DNA of 64,000 nucleotides from Achatina immaculata (taxonomy: Eukaryota; Mollusca; Gastropoda; Stylommatophora; Achatinidae), in NCBI GenBank assembly GCA_009760885.1, contig CM019716.1, forward strand, positions 6,543,938 through 6,607,937, in the 5' to 3' direction. Under the pieces are notes generated by a model that saw only the letters and a list, made by a program, of their open reading frames with translations, made no database searches and was not told where the DNA came from. Position 1 is the first letter of the stretch. Each line of letters opens with the position of its first letter. Made by a program: the position numbers and the translations under genes. This document shows, in pieces, positions 47,701 to 62,700 of the stretch.

Positions 47701-50700
47701 CCATGATTCTATTCTCTCTCTCTTGATAACCATGATTCTATTCTCTCTCTCTTGATAACCATGATTCTATTCTCTTTCTCTTGATAACCATGATTCTATT
47801 CTCTCTCTTGCACACACGCACACTCACACACATCTGTGCATTATTCATGAGTGTGCATGTCAGACAGTTATTTTTTACATGAAAGTGGATTATCACTATA
47901 TGCATATTCACATTATAAGCCAGAAAATATGGTAATTTTAATAAAAATGCTTTGAAGTTACATATCTCTGGGGAGATGTTTTCACTCTTAAAACTTATAA
48001 ATCTTTGTTCCTTCATATCACAGTTTCTAGCTAGACATGCAAGACAGCTTTGACATACCGCACTTGCATGTAACAGCCAGGTTAAATGGTTACCTCTAAA
48101 AGCACTGTCTACTGCCACATTCAAATCAACAGCTAGATTAAATGATTACCTCTAGAGCACTGTCTACTGCCAAATCAACAGCTAGATTAAATGATTACCT
48201 CTAGAGCACTGTCTACTGCCACATTCAAATCAACAGCTAGATTAAGTGATTACCTCTAGAGCACTGTCTACTGCCACATTCAAATCAACAGCTAGATTAA
48301 ATGATTACCTCTAGAGCACTGTCTACTGCCACATTCAAATCAACAGCTAGATTAAATGATTACCTCTAGAGCACTGTCTACTGCCACATTCAAATCAACA
48401 GCTAGATTAAATGCTTACCTCTAGAGCACTGTCTACTGCCACATTCAAATCAACAGCTAGATTAAGTGATTACCTCTAGAGCACTGTCTACTGCCACATT
48501 CAAATCAACAGCTAGATTAAGTGATTACCTCTAGAGCACTGTCTACTGCCACATTCAAATCAACAGCTAGATTAAGTGATTACCTCTAGAGCACTGTCTA
48601 CTGCCACATTCAAATCAACAGCTAGATTAAGTGATTACCTCTAGAGCACTGTTTACTGCCACATTCAAATCAACAGCTAGGCTAAAGCACTGTGATACTC
48701 TGAACCCCTTGTGGTCCTTTCGTGGAACTCGTGTGATCTATTTTGGACCACACAGGGGACCACGGGACCTAACGAGGACCACATGCGTGAATTCAGTAGG
48801 TTCACAGTGCGGTTTTTGGTGGTAGAAGTGAACGAAGAAGAAGAAGAAGAAATCAACAGCTAGATTAAGTGATTACCTCTAGAGCACTGTCTACTGCCAC
48901 ATTCAAATCAACAGCTAGATTAAGTGCATACCTCTAGAGCACTGTCCACTGCCACATTCAAATCAACAGCTAGATTAAGTGCTTACCTCTAGAGCACTGT
49001 CCATTGCACCTTCATGACACTGGTTAAAGAATGTGATTAGGTCAAGAAGGAGATAGAAGGTTTTGGTGGTTGCTGGAGAACCCTCATGTCCTAGAGTGCG
49101 GTATCTGTGATACACAATATTTGAGCTATCATTAGTCTGCCACAGGTTATACAACAATTCTAAAGTGTTGTATATGATGACACAGAACATTTGAATAATC
49201 ATTAGTCTGCTACAACTTATCTGATAATCTCTGTAAATGTGTTTAGAGTTTTATAACAATCCAAACATACTGCATCTAATGCAAAACAATATTTAAAACA
49301 ATCATATGATAGCTGTATTTAATGATGTACATAATCTATTATTATAATATCAGTCTGATGTAATATCTTTGCTAATTATGAAAGAAGCAAATCCTCTATT
49401 ACACCAAAGACTATGATAAATACACCAATTTCATATTACATTAAAACCAATGGTAAACTCCCTAGTACACATGAAACTGCATTAATATACAATCTCCTAA
49501 TGATAAAACTGCAATAGTTTTCTCATTATAAAAAAAAATGATACCAATTTCCCCAGCGCCCATCACATACACAAGACATTACCTATCTCCCTGCATTTAC
49601 CACCTCCAGCCATACGAGATACAAACCTTTCTGCCATGGTGACCCCAGTGGTAGCCAGCCTGTCCCTGGTGGACTGGGGTGAAGGTGGCAGAGCCACAAC
49701 CTGGCTGAGCAACTTGTTGATCAAGCTCAATGCTTTCTCATGGTTCTGCAAGTTCACACACAAACCTTCATTGTTCATCTTAGACTGACAACCAACAGGT
49801 TTAAGCTCACAATATTTTCTCACACTACTTACTCTACCAGGCTAACACAAACATTTTAATCAAACTAAAATCTTGAAAATCACCACCAATGATTGCATTC
49901 AACTCACAAACAGAAGCAAGCCACGGCCATGTTTTCTGCCACCTGGCACCTTTTGTCACTGTCTCTTTATATAATTTCATGGCCAGTTGACTGCTTTTAC
50001 TTCAAGCTTACCAACATCTATGTGGGTGCATTTTGTGCCCCTTAATTTATGATGAGCAAGATTACAAAAGAGCTTAATTTTTCACCTATTTTTCATGTTT
50101 GTATTTGTTGTGGTTTTTTTTTTGTATGCTATCCTTGAAAAAGGCATTTGCCAAAATATTGGAGTGCTGTATGTTCCTCTTTTATACATACTTCTTTTCT
50201 GCCACTCTTGTTTCTGTTTACTTTCCTCACTTTTTTTCTGTCTTTCTGTAAAAATGAACCACACACCTCTGTATTACTAGAAGATTTTACTGCAGCTGTC
50301 ATAACTGACAGAGTCCCATATGAATGGGTCTGACTTGTACACAAGTATGTACATATTCCTTCTTGTCCTATAAGCTGAGTGAGAGTACATCCTTGTGTGC
50401 CTGACCTTGCTCACAGACATTCTCAGATCACACAGGCAGCTTTTCTCCAACCTCATGTGTGAGGTGCTCAAATTTTACACTTGGGTTAGGTGAAGCATGA
50501 CATAAGCGAGCCTCAAGCCTGCTACCTTCAGATGAAATGCCAGATCACTACTTACTGGACAACCCAAAACCAACGGCTGATGTAGATTGAAAAAAAAACT
50601 TCTCACTACAACCCTAATCAAAATCACTTGTTTTTCTAAAATTAGTATTAAAACACATGAGAAACAAAGCCGTAGGTAGGGTCAGTATGTCAAATATTTC

Positions 50701-53700
50701 TTTCTGCCAGTTTTATTTTATGCCAACTCCAGCTAAAATGCTTCCATCTCTGATATCACACAATGCATTATTGGCTAACAACATTATCATCAAAATGATA
50801 CTAGCCAATGATACCACCCGTGACTATTGCCAATGATACTAGCTATGACTTTCACTACATATATCATCTTTTATGAGCTCTCAATCAACTACATCAACTT
50901 TTCTATCTCCTTTTTTTTCCCAGCCATCCAGAAAGTTGTGACAGATGAACCCATACCTGTGACAGATCGTACAGCATGACAGCATCTTCAAACATTCCTT
51001 TAGCTTCGGAATCTTTTGCTACAATCTCTGTGATCTTTTCTGTGTCCTGTTTAAACCAGTCTATTGCTCCTGGCTAGAAACAAAAACAGATCTCACTGCA
51101 TCTGGTTACAAACAAAACAAAACATGATCAAAACATTGCTATCCCTGCTAGGGAAAACAAACATTATGTCTCAATATTTCTCAGCTACTGCCACAGTCTG
51201 GAACCCATGACATTTTTTCATTCACAAAATCTGAGTGTTCTTGTCATTGAGGAATCTGACAAAATCTGAGTGTTCTTGTCACTTGAGGAATCTAACAAAA
51301 TCTGAGTGTTCTTGTCACCACTTGAGGAATCTTAACAAAATCTGAGTGTTCTTGTCACCACTTGAGGAATCTAACAAAATCTGAGTGTTATTGTCACTTG
51401 AGAAAACTAATGTTATTTCTACTATAATATAATCACATTTTCACAACTCATATTTCTTTCATTCTTCATTGCAAAATTTAAAAAAAAAAAAAGGGTACAT
51501 GCTACAATTAAGGTTCAGATGATTCAGTTCTTACAGTGTCAAATAAAAAATAAGATTTGTGTACAGCACAGTCATAGAGCACAGTGCATATAGTTAAACA
51601 GAGAACACAGTGTGTATAGTTAGACACTACAAGGCAGTAGACAAAGGACTTTAGATGTTAGAGAAAGATAAACAGGGGGGATAACTGTGACTCAAACCAT
51701 GGACTCCAGAGTCTTTTTCTCATGTCTATAAAGTTCTCTGCCAAATATTTTGTGAAGGCCAGCTATACACACTATGCTGTAGTTATTATGCTGCCCATGT
51801 AAGGTTACACAACATCTGAACATCCCATGTCATGACTTACCTTTCTGGTGCCGTCTTTTTCTAGCCTGCCTAGCAGCATATCAAACTAAGGAAAGATAAG
51901 AGAAAACCAGTTACTGCATCCATGTTTCCTGCAGTACAGGGTGCTGATATCAACAATCACATCAGAGATATTAGTAACAAAGGTTCTAAATCCCCTTCCC
52001 TCTCCCAACCATCTCCTCATGAAGAACATTAGATCTGGCGGTTTTTTTCTTTTTAAGTTACAATAACAAACTGATCTTAAGTTATATTGCTCCCCCCTCC
52101 CTTCCCTCCGAGTTTACTCACTGTGGACTTGAGCAGTCTCTTACGGCTGACCTTCGTGTGCTATCAATTTTCCCTTCATTCACTGACAGCCACATGTGTG
52201 GTGAAATTTCAGTGCAATCTGCCCTGCAGGCAGATATTGATTTTGTGTGCCATTTTCCCCCAGCACTAGTATATTAAGTATCTATTTCTACAGCTGGGTG
52301 TACTGGATGGTGCTGGTATATGACCACAAACCACAACCTTTTTCATCAAGAAGACGAGTCACACACTACTTATTCCGAGACTGTAAATCATAAGTGTGCA
52401 AACACAGCAAATATTTCTGCAACTTATTCTTACATGGTTTTGTGTTCTGACTAGTTGTGATAGAAAATGATTTGGAAGTGATGGCAGCCACAGAGCTGTA
52501 TTTCAGTGACCAGATATCATATTTTTTTCTGTGGGGGGGTGTGGGGTGGGAGAAGAGTTAAAGCAACTTGAACACAGATGTGCCAGATGCGTTAAACTTC
52601 AGGCTGACAGTGTGGAATAACACACAAGTTTCATGGTTCTAGATCATTGCCTTCTTGATTGATGGGCCAATAACTTTCCAGTACCCCCTTGTAAATACAA
52701 CAAGTACCTCTCGAGTCTCCAAAACCAACTCACTGACGCATGACAGGAAAAGATTCTCTCCACTTGGTGATTTCAAATTCCTGCATAAATTACACAAAAT
52801 CTCATCAGTTACAGACAAGTATACTGCACACAAAACAGATTTTCAACTCAATTTATAAACTTGCTATGTTAATCCTGTGCAGGTTTGTACCATATAGGAG
52901 ACATCACATAATGTTGTGTCACTACATACAGGACGTATCACATGTTCTGTCTTGCTACACACATGAGACATCACATAATGTTCTGTCTTGCTACATACAG
53001 GAGACATCACATAATGTTCTGTCTTGCTACATACAGGAGACATCACATAATGTTCTGTCTTGCTACATACAGGAGACATCACATAATGTTCTGTCTTGCC
53101 ACATACTTGATCTTCTATAAAACTACATTTTCTTCTGTTCTTACCCCAAGTTTTGCTGTAACTATTATCTGCATTAACAACACTTCACCTCTCCTCTATA
53201 CACAGCATGAACACAAGAAAAACAAATTAATGTCTCTAATGATTAAACAAAAAAACTCCACTCTTTCCAAAGACATTATAATGTATAGAATTATATCTAT
53301 GACACAGATATTAAGTAATATCAAAGAGCTATATGTAATCCATACGGGGGGGGGGGGGGGAAGAGAAAGAGAACTACTGGAAAAAGAGCAACATAGAGAC
53401 CGTGGACAAAATCACAAGATGGACAGGACTCATCCTGGCTGGCTGCACAGTGAAAATGATTACTCAAAGAAATAGAATGCCCTCATGATGGAACAAGTTC
53501 CTTGGTAAATAACATAAAATAACAGAAAATACAATACAGCACTTGCAGAACAGGAATAACACACAAGTATTATAGCTGAAAGATTAACCTCAGGAAGTAA
53601 AAATACTGCAATGCCTCCCTGGCATCTGTAGCCTCAAATTTGCGAGTGTACATCATAATGAGTCTGGCTATGTTCAGTCTCCGTATGCCTGGACCATCTG

Positions 53701-56700
53701 ACGGATCCTGGGTCACTGGATGATGTATGATGACAAAAAACTGTCAACAAAATCTCTAAAGTACAGGAAGAATTACTCAGTAACTGTTGTAAAGTGTGTC
53801 AAATAATACAAGTAAAATACGATTCTTTCATCCATCGTGTGTCACAATTACGATCTGCTAGAAACATTTGTGTAGTCTTTATTATTTCCTATCAGATGAT
53901 AGTTGGGGTGAAGATGCCGGTCTGATGAAGCAATCAGCGACCCATAGCTGACATGCTAGCATCAGGTTAGCGAATCACAGATGACCAAGACCCTGTCCCA
54001 CCTCTCCGTGGTACCACCAGTAACAGGCTTAGCCTGGCTAACTGGGCAGGGATCGCCATAATCCCCAGGGTGGTGGAGTCTACTAAAGAAGCATTGCACA
54101 CCCCCTGCTTTTTTAGCTGTACTCTGGGACTGAAAAGATAGCCGCCATAACCTCGCACCCACGTCGATACGATGCTGCGCCCCGACATCTTCACAGCATT
54201 TGGCTGCAAAGAACACCAGCTTGCAGTTATAGGGAGACAGAAGACAAGACAAGACATTTCCTGTCAGATTTACTATTCTTCTTCGCCCATGCCTTATAGT
54301 AAGTCCATTGAAATATTCCCCCCCCCCCTACTCTTCCTAAGTTCCCTTGAGTCTTCCAGTAACTACCAAGTTCTGTTATCTCACGACACGTCCAATGAAT
54401 TTTTTTTTCCCTCATTTGGTTTTATTAAAATTAACTTTCTAATGTTCCTCAACTTTTCTGAGAAGATTTGTTTTTCTGCCAATCCCTGGTATCTGTTGCA
54501 ACTTTCTCCAAAACCACATCTCTGCTGCTACCAATTTCTATTTAATTTGTTTACTATTTAAGACTTGCTAAAATACAGTGATATCCCCTCTATATATCAC
54601 TGTAGACTCTTCATACAAAATACAAAGGTGAAAGACACCCCCCCCCAAAAAAAAACAAAACAGAAGTTCATAAAAAAAAAGTTATATGAATGATAAGATA
54701 GATATGATAATAAAGAGTTGCGCAGTTGTATTACCATATCCCTCTTTTGTCTTGAGTTTGTCGTTTGTGTCCACGTGAAATGACAGATGCAGCTTGAACA
54801 CACATACACAAGAATGAAGTAAAACAGCACTTTGATGAATTGTGGGCAACATATATGACAAAAACCACAGGTAAAAAATTTATACAAAGAGGAGTTCAAA
54901 AGTTGAATAATAAGGTCAGCTGATCAAAGTTTGTATAACAAGGAGTTTAGTACAGAAGACGATAACGGGTGACATCATTTTCATGGAACAAATGACATTT
55001 CAGGAGGCTGATGTGAAAGTTGTGCACTACCAAATTTCTTTCACAAAATATAGTCCATCACTCAGCCGTCCATTTTCTGGCTGAATCAGACAGACATCCT
55101 CACAGGACACAATGATCATTTCTTGTTCCTGTCTGTGCCAAGTTCTCACAGCCAGCAATGCTTCCTCAGAGAAAGAGACACAGAGATGGAGATGACAGAT
55201 GAAGATGAAAGTGAGATATGGAGAGGGAAGTGGGGGATGGAGAGGGAAGTGAGGGATGGAGAGGGAAGAGAGAGATGGAAGTGAGATATGGGGAGGGAAG
55301 AGAGAGATGGAAGTGAGATATGGGGAGGGAAGAGAGAGATGGAAGTGAGGGATGAAGAGGGAAGAGAGAGATGGAAGTGAGATATGGAGAAGGAAGAGAG
55401 ATATGGAGAGGGAAGAGAGAGATGGAAGAGGGAAGAGAGAGATGGAAGTGAGGGATGAAGAGGGAAGAGAGAGATGGAAGTGAGATATGGAGAGGGAAGA
55501 GAGAGATGGAAGTGAGATATGGAGAGGGAAGAGAGAGATGGAGATGGGGGAGACAGAAATGGAGATGGGGAGAGAAGGTAGGAGTGAGGTGAGGGAGAGA
55601 GAGAAAGTGGACTTTCAGACTTTATTTTAGAGAGAGAGAGAGAGAGAGAGGGAGGGGGAGAGAGAGAAAGTGGACTTTCAGACTTTATTTTAGAGAGAGA
55701 GAGAGAGGGCTCTCAACTAAATGCAACAGAAAATATTCTACACAGTAAAAGCACATAAAACAACTTACACAACTGTGCTTGGCAGTTGGGAGGAATCACC
55801 AATAATCTCATCTCATACAAGACTAGTGCCACATGCACAGCACAGTAGCGGAGCCGCTCTATCCGAGATAAGAATTCAATAGCTGCTTCAAACTGGCACG
55901 TCAAAAACAGGACTTGGAAGTAAAGGAATGGCTGCTGGTAACCATTAAAATGGGATTCACCTGTTCAAGTCAAAATATTAAAACTGAAATTGAAAAAAAC
56001 ATATGTGGTGCCAATTTTTTTTTGGGGGGGGGGGGAGAAGAAGAAACCACCACAGATAAAAAAAAAACTGACAACTAAAATGTACGCCACAAAAAGCACT
56101 TTCTTTCCTCTTTTTTTTTTTTAAAATTGTTATTACACTATGTATGCTTATGCGAAACAATGTGTGTCTGCCTTATTCATGTGAAACATCACAAGCCTGC
56201 TTTCTTCATGTGAAATTAGTCTGCTTTCTTCAATTACAGACAAATTTACATTTAATCTTGTTCTTATAAAACTGCTGAAGGTCTGATGCACTCTCAGATG
56301 TTTAGGTGGTTACGGGACCTGTCCACATTATCAGTTAGTTATGGTCCACTAAAACAAATCTACAGCACAGTCTGCTAACACCAGAGTCTTAAAGCCTGGT
56401 AACTTCGACGGACAATTCTGACTAGCAAACTGATGTTTTTATGTAGTATTTTAGCCTGACACTTCTGACTTATGCGTTTGCTCACATCTGCTGTCCTATT
56501 CTTTGCTCACATAGGATCTCTGACAAGCAAAAGGCCTCGAGTTGGATCCTGGCCAAAGATTGAGCAGTTATGGGTAATATATTCTGAGTGACCCTGCAGT
56601 ATTTGCTACCTAGTGCATATGGCTAGAAGAAGAACGCATTCTTTCCAAGAGCTTGGCGTAGAGAAAATTCCAGTTTACTTTCCCAGACATATAAATCTGG

Positions 56701-59700
56701 AATGTAAATGCAGTCAGGCATGATACTGACCATATCACACTTTCATGTGCAGAAGTTCTTGGAAACATGGGCTTAACTCTGTATCCCCAATATGCCTTAA
56801 TGGCACAGAAACAGAGACTTTACCTTTAGATATATAAAGCAAATATCATATAACAGCAGTATCAATAGATAAATAAAATTAACATCACAGAAAAAAGGTA
56901 TCAATGATCATATAAACCAAACATCACAGAAACTACAGAATCAGGGGATATATAAAACAAAATCACAGAACAGCACTTACAGATATATAAAGAAAGCATT
57001 ACAGAACAACAGTATCAACAGATATATAAAGCTAACATTACAGAAACTACAGTACTGACAGATACATAAAGAAAACATCACAGAACTATAAAGCAAACAT
57101 TACAGCACAACAATATCAAATAGTTTCACTTCTGAATTAGAACCAACATCTCATTTACTTCCATTCATGTCCTTAGATACTGATGAACTAAGCAATAACC
57201 CCCCAATATTCAACAGTTCTTCTCTTTTTCTCCCTCCTTCAGGTGTCCATCAAATGCCTGTTTCAGCAACGATATATATATATTTTGTGTGTGTGTGTGT
57301 GCGTGTGGGGGGGGGGTCCCCCCCCCTTTCAGAGCACATGATCAATACGTTGTCCCAGGCTTTTTTCTTCTTCTTCTTCAGCTTTCCCAGCCATCAAGGC
57401 TCATTTTTATTTATTATGTGGAAAATGTATATTTGTAGCACTTTGGCTTCACTGATTAAACCATGAACAACCCAAGTAAAGAAAACATAACTAGACCAAA
57501 GTAACAAGACACACACAAAAATTCACCATAATCTTCATAAAGTATTTTCTGCAACTCTGTCAGTGTCAACTGCTCTTGGGATCCATCTGATGTAGAATGA
57601 TCTTGAACATGTGACAGTTTCATCCAAAGGTAGTCATCAATTTTGTCCAGGATTTCAGAGTGGTTCTCTGCCCAGTCGCAACAGCCCACAACACAGTAAA
57701 CAGCTCTGTCACAAACAAAGCCAAGTAAGAAAATGGTATATTCTAGGAGGACACCTTTCTTGTTGGACTATGAGAAGAATTTCTTCTACGGGTAAAGAAA
57801 CACATAAAATGTATGAGTACAGACATCACACTGCAGCTCACAGAGAAGCATCAGTAAACCCTGCCAGGCTATACTCTTCACCTTATAATGCACTCTGACT
57901 GACTGACATTTTTTTAATCCTCAGATGCCAAGTGCGCCCTGTGCAGATCTTTTTTTTTTTTGCTGTGCTATATCTTTGTGCAACATGTCTGTGATGGAGA
58001 AATCTGGTGCTAGTAGATGCTTTAAAAGATTTTTCAATGGACCATGGTCCAGTAAATGGTGTTTCACTTTCTTTTTCTTGTCTATACACGGAGTATAGCT
58101 TGTGCTTTACTGTCACTGTGTGTTTGCTGAGAGCGGTATGTCCTGAGCACAGCCAGAAGACTGTGAACTGCTCTCTACATCTTCAACACTCTTTGATGGT
58201 TGTTTGGACAGCAGCTCATTTTGGATGTGGACAGAACCAAAAGCACAAAGAAGAAAGCTAAAGATGATGCAGAAATCTAGGATCTAGAACAGACATCTGA
58301 GGACAGGATGGTCACTGATTTAGCTACTTCGTTTTGAAATGATGTTTAAAGGCAGCAGCAGATGATGATAACGTCTGCATTATAACCTATCTAGAACACT
58401 GCTCATAGTTTTATCAAGTCTGTTTATTTTGTCTAACTCGCTGTCTAATCTCAAGAGTGCCTCAATTACACCACAGTAAAACATACTGCTCTTGTTTTGA
58501 AATGTATTAATGTAATCAGTGCTATGAACTTATAGTAAATGTTTAGTGGGTCAATATACATTTTTTTTCTCCCTACCTTTTGTATGGATCTGAGCAGTTC
58601 TTGATAACTCTTCTGTAGTGAAGTTTAATCTTTGTGTCATTGCCAGGACCAAGTCTGTGGTCCGCTGAATTCATGTATTCGCTGAAGTAGGTTGGAAATT
58701 CTCCCAGTTGGTTTCTGTTTTTATTAATAACAAAATGTCAGTAAAATAAAATTAAAAAATTACAGACACTTTGAATACCTGGTACAACTGTATTAAAGAA
58801 ACTGCTTTCTGAAAAAAAAAAAGGCTGAGAACTTACACCTTAAAGGCAATGCATATAAAAGTATAATTTTTACATGGCAGTCAATCACAAAGTGTAACCA
58901 GATAACACATGTTATCCGCCCTATGAACATAGGGATGTGAGTTTATAGTGAGTATACAACTGACTTTTTGTAAAGAATTTGCCCACATAAAAAAAGTTCT
59001 TTATTCTATGGCATTTACAGGAACTAAATGTGACACACTCTTACCCAGCTCTGTCCACTACATGCTTGGCTGCTCTCAGATCTCCACAGCGAAGGCAGTA
59101 GTACAGCAGAGCCCAGACTGGCTGCCCATCTAACTCTCCATCCTATATTTGAAACAGCATTCTCTGTTACAATCTATCCCTGATATGGAATCTTGTCACG
59201 CTCACATTTCATATAATTATTAGAAAAGGGGCAAACAAAGAAATAATACAGTCAATAGTGAACTGTCTTCTCACTCATGGGCCAGAGACTAACTACTGGC
59301 ACCCTGCAATAGCCCCAGGTGTAACATTAAAAAAAACAAAAAAACAACTGAAATAAAGAATATTCTGAATGTGCATGCAGGAAGTGGCAAACTTTATCCT
59401 GGCTGGTAAACACACACACACACAAATCAGTCCCAAGATTATGGGACCACATATAGGATCCTAGTGGTGGAACTTACACAAAACTGGACCATGGCCATTT
59501 ACTGATGTCCAGCATCTGAAGAAAATCTATCACTGACAGAACATTAATCTCTTAAAAAAAACACACACACACTCATCCAATAAAATATACTATTTCAACT
59601 AAAGTCACTAGAGTAGGCAGCTCTCCCTCATTAAATAACATATACTATTTCAAATATAGTCACTAGAGTAGGCAGCTCTCCCTCATTAAATAACATAAAC

Positions 59701-62700
59701 TATTTCAAATAAAGTCACTAGAGTAGGCAGCTCTCCCTCATCCAACAAAATACACTACTTCAAATAAAATCATTAGAGTAGGCAGCTCTCCTTCATCCAA
59801 CAAAATATACTACTTCAAATAAAATCCCTAGAGTAGGCAGCTCTCCCTCATCCAACAAAATATACTACTTCAAATAAAATCACTAGAGCAGGCAGAAAAA
59901 ACAAGTTTATCCAGTACAGGCCCCCACCAACAAGAACAATAATATTCGTTTAAGATACAAAATGTTGATCAGGCGTGGCTTGCAGCATATGGCATATGCA
60001 CGATCATGTTTGTTTTCCTTATTTAGAACTAAAAATGATTTGTTAACAAACCTGTCTTGGACAAAGTAAAAGCATGCAGCTAATCCCTAGGGTTCCACGA
60101 GAAGTGTCTAGGAGGAATTTTTCAGTCTGGCAGAATACCCATAAACCCACGGTGAAAGCCATGTTGAGAATCCCTGTAACTTAAACTAACAAATTAATTT
60201 ACAATCATTTTACTTGCCTCAGACGACTGAGCCATGACTGGAGTCTTAACTTTCATATATCCAAGCACTAGATGATACGTGCCTGGTACACCGCCCATCT
60301 GAGCCTGCCGCAGGTTACTGGCAATAGTTGTCTCTATGTACCTGACATAACTGCACAATATGGGTCATTATTTAGGAAAGTTCAATCTCAATTTTTACAT
60401 ATTTTCTTGTGAGAAACTTACACAATCTAGCTTTTTACACGTCTTCTTGTGTGAAATTTACAGTTTAAGACTTGACAAACCTTCTTGCATGAAACTTACA
60501 GAAACTAGGTTTTTTTTTTACAAGTTTTCCTGTGAGAAACACATATAATCATTGTAACAACATTTGCAACAGGGAAAAAACCCCAATTCTAAAACAACAG
60601 AACCTAATACAATCATTCTAATAATAATGTAACCACTGTCACACAAACCAATACAACTGTAATAAAAATGAAGTGATGTGATCTCTAATAAAACAATGAA
60701 TGCAATTTCAATGAAAGGAACTAATATAAAAGTATAATAAACAGTACACAGAATCATGGCAAAGAATAATGAGTACAGTCACACAGAAAGACCTAATAAA
60801 ATCTGCTTTTAGTGAGGCAGCAAATGAAGACACTATAATAACATCAGATGTTATAGACTGGTGACAAACGTACAGCTCCATCTGATGAGATTTTGCTGAC
60901 TGGGTTATTAGCACACAAACACATCACAGCCTGGACATACAACACCAGATGTAGGATATACTCCAACAGCAACTAGGCTCTACAAGTCCACAGTGGAGCC
61001 ATATACACAAGTTAACATCTCATTGGAAACCTCATGATGATATGAAACTGGTGAGTAAAGCTGAAGATAACAGCACCCAAAAACTCAAATTACTGCTTGA
61101 ACATACAAGGACATAAGTACACTGACAAAAGAGACCTTAGGCCAGTTAGTCAACCACAAGATCTTGAGAACGGGTGCCCTTCTGTCTCTCTTCTGTTCTG
61201 AATTAAATTATTACTAACAAACAAACAAACAAATAAACAAAAACACACACACACACACCCACAAACAAACAAAAAGACCCCCTACGAGCCACTATGAGAT
61301 CCACCACCAAAGTCTACCGTAACTCTGTTTTACTAACCAACAAAAACCCCCTCAAACTCTTCCCGTACAATTCTCATGTCTCTGAATTCCCACTTAAGGC
61401 TCATGCAACAAGTCATCCCAAGTCATCTTACGTTTCTTGGGTAAGGAGAGATCTTACATCCTTCTTGTGCCATTAAATGTCACATAGGGCTCGCACAGTA
61501 GTTTCCAAGATTTTCTGTTTTTGGAGAGATTTTCAACCTCATCAAGGGATGTTATGCCCACTGAACTGGCCTCTCTTAACAATGTCCTCTTTAGAGTTTC
61601 ATGTGGGCGACCTATTTTTCTTCAGCCTGTTGTGCTCCACTTGATAGCTTGTTTTGGGAGTCTCTATTTCTTCTCATCACATGACCTACATATGTCCATC
61701 TTCTTTTTCTGATCACCCATGAGACAAGTTGTTGTTCGCTCATCTGTCTTATTTCTGCGTTGTTCTTGAATTCATTCCACTTTATACCAAGTATTTTCTT
61801 TAGGCATTTGTTTTCAAAAGAGTCTAATTTCCTGTCTATTTCTTTAGTTGTTTTCCAGCTTTCGCATGCATAAATCAGGGTGGATGTTACATTTGAATTT
61901 AATAATCTTAAATTGGTTTTTATGCTTATAACTTTTGAATTCCATATATTCTCAAGATTCCTGAAGGTCAAAGGTGCTTTTGCAATTCTAACTTCCTTTC
62001 TAGTGTCACCATCCTGGTCTATGTAGCTGCCAAGGTATGCAAACTGGCAGACTTCTTCAACAGCTGTTCATTCTGTTTGACATCATTAATGATCTGCAAA
62101 TGGATGCATCAGCAGCAGGTCATCTTGCTCACAACCGAGAGGCCTACAGGAGTGCTGTTAGGGAGGCAAAGTTCCACAAGGGACATGCAAATGAATGAAT
62201 GATTAATGAGAAGTTTCATTTTTTTTTTCTTGTTACTTTCAAGTCCTCTTTTGCTAGCCAGTGAAGAGAGGGTATCTGTTTTTTTTTGCATTGAATTCAC
62301 ATTGTCACTGATAAAGAGTTATGTGATCTGCAAAATCAAGATCTTCTAGTTGGGTCCCATGTACCCAATCAATGCCTGTGTTACCTATGCAGTATATTTT
62401 TCATTATGAAGTCTATGTCAGTTCCAAAAAGCAAGGGAGATAATATACATCCTTGTTTCACACCTGTTTCAATCTGGAAAGGAGAGATCACCCAACTTCA
62501 ATATAAAAAAAAAAAAACAGGGAAAATAACCACAAAAATGTTATATCCCTACAACCATCATGGCAATTAATCCAATCAGCAGGACTGAAAAGAGCTCACA
62601 CATTAACCATAAAAAGATCTGACACTAATTACCTCTGCTCAAGATAATGCTTGGCTTTGTTTAGAAAATTTGCTTGGATCTGTCTATCCTTTCGAATGGC

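Noticed and set aside
52942..53475. 177-codon plus-strand ORF
   Set aside because: Starts in a 36-bp minisatellite and continues through unique AT-rich sequence; lies antisense in a NUP93 intron.
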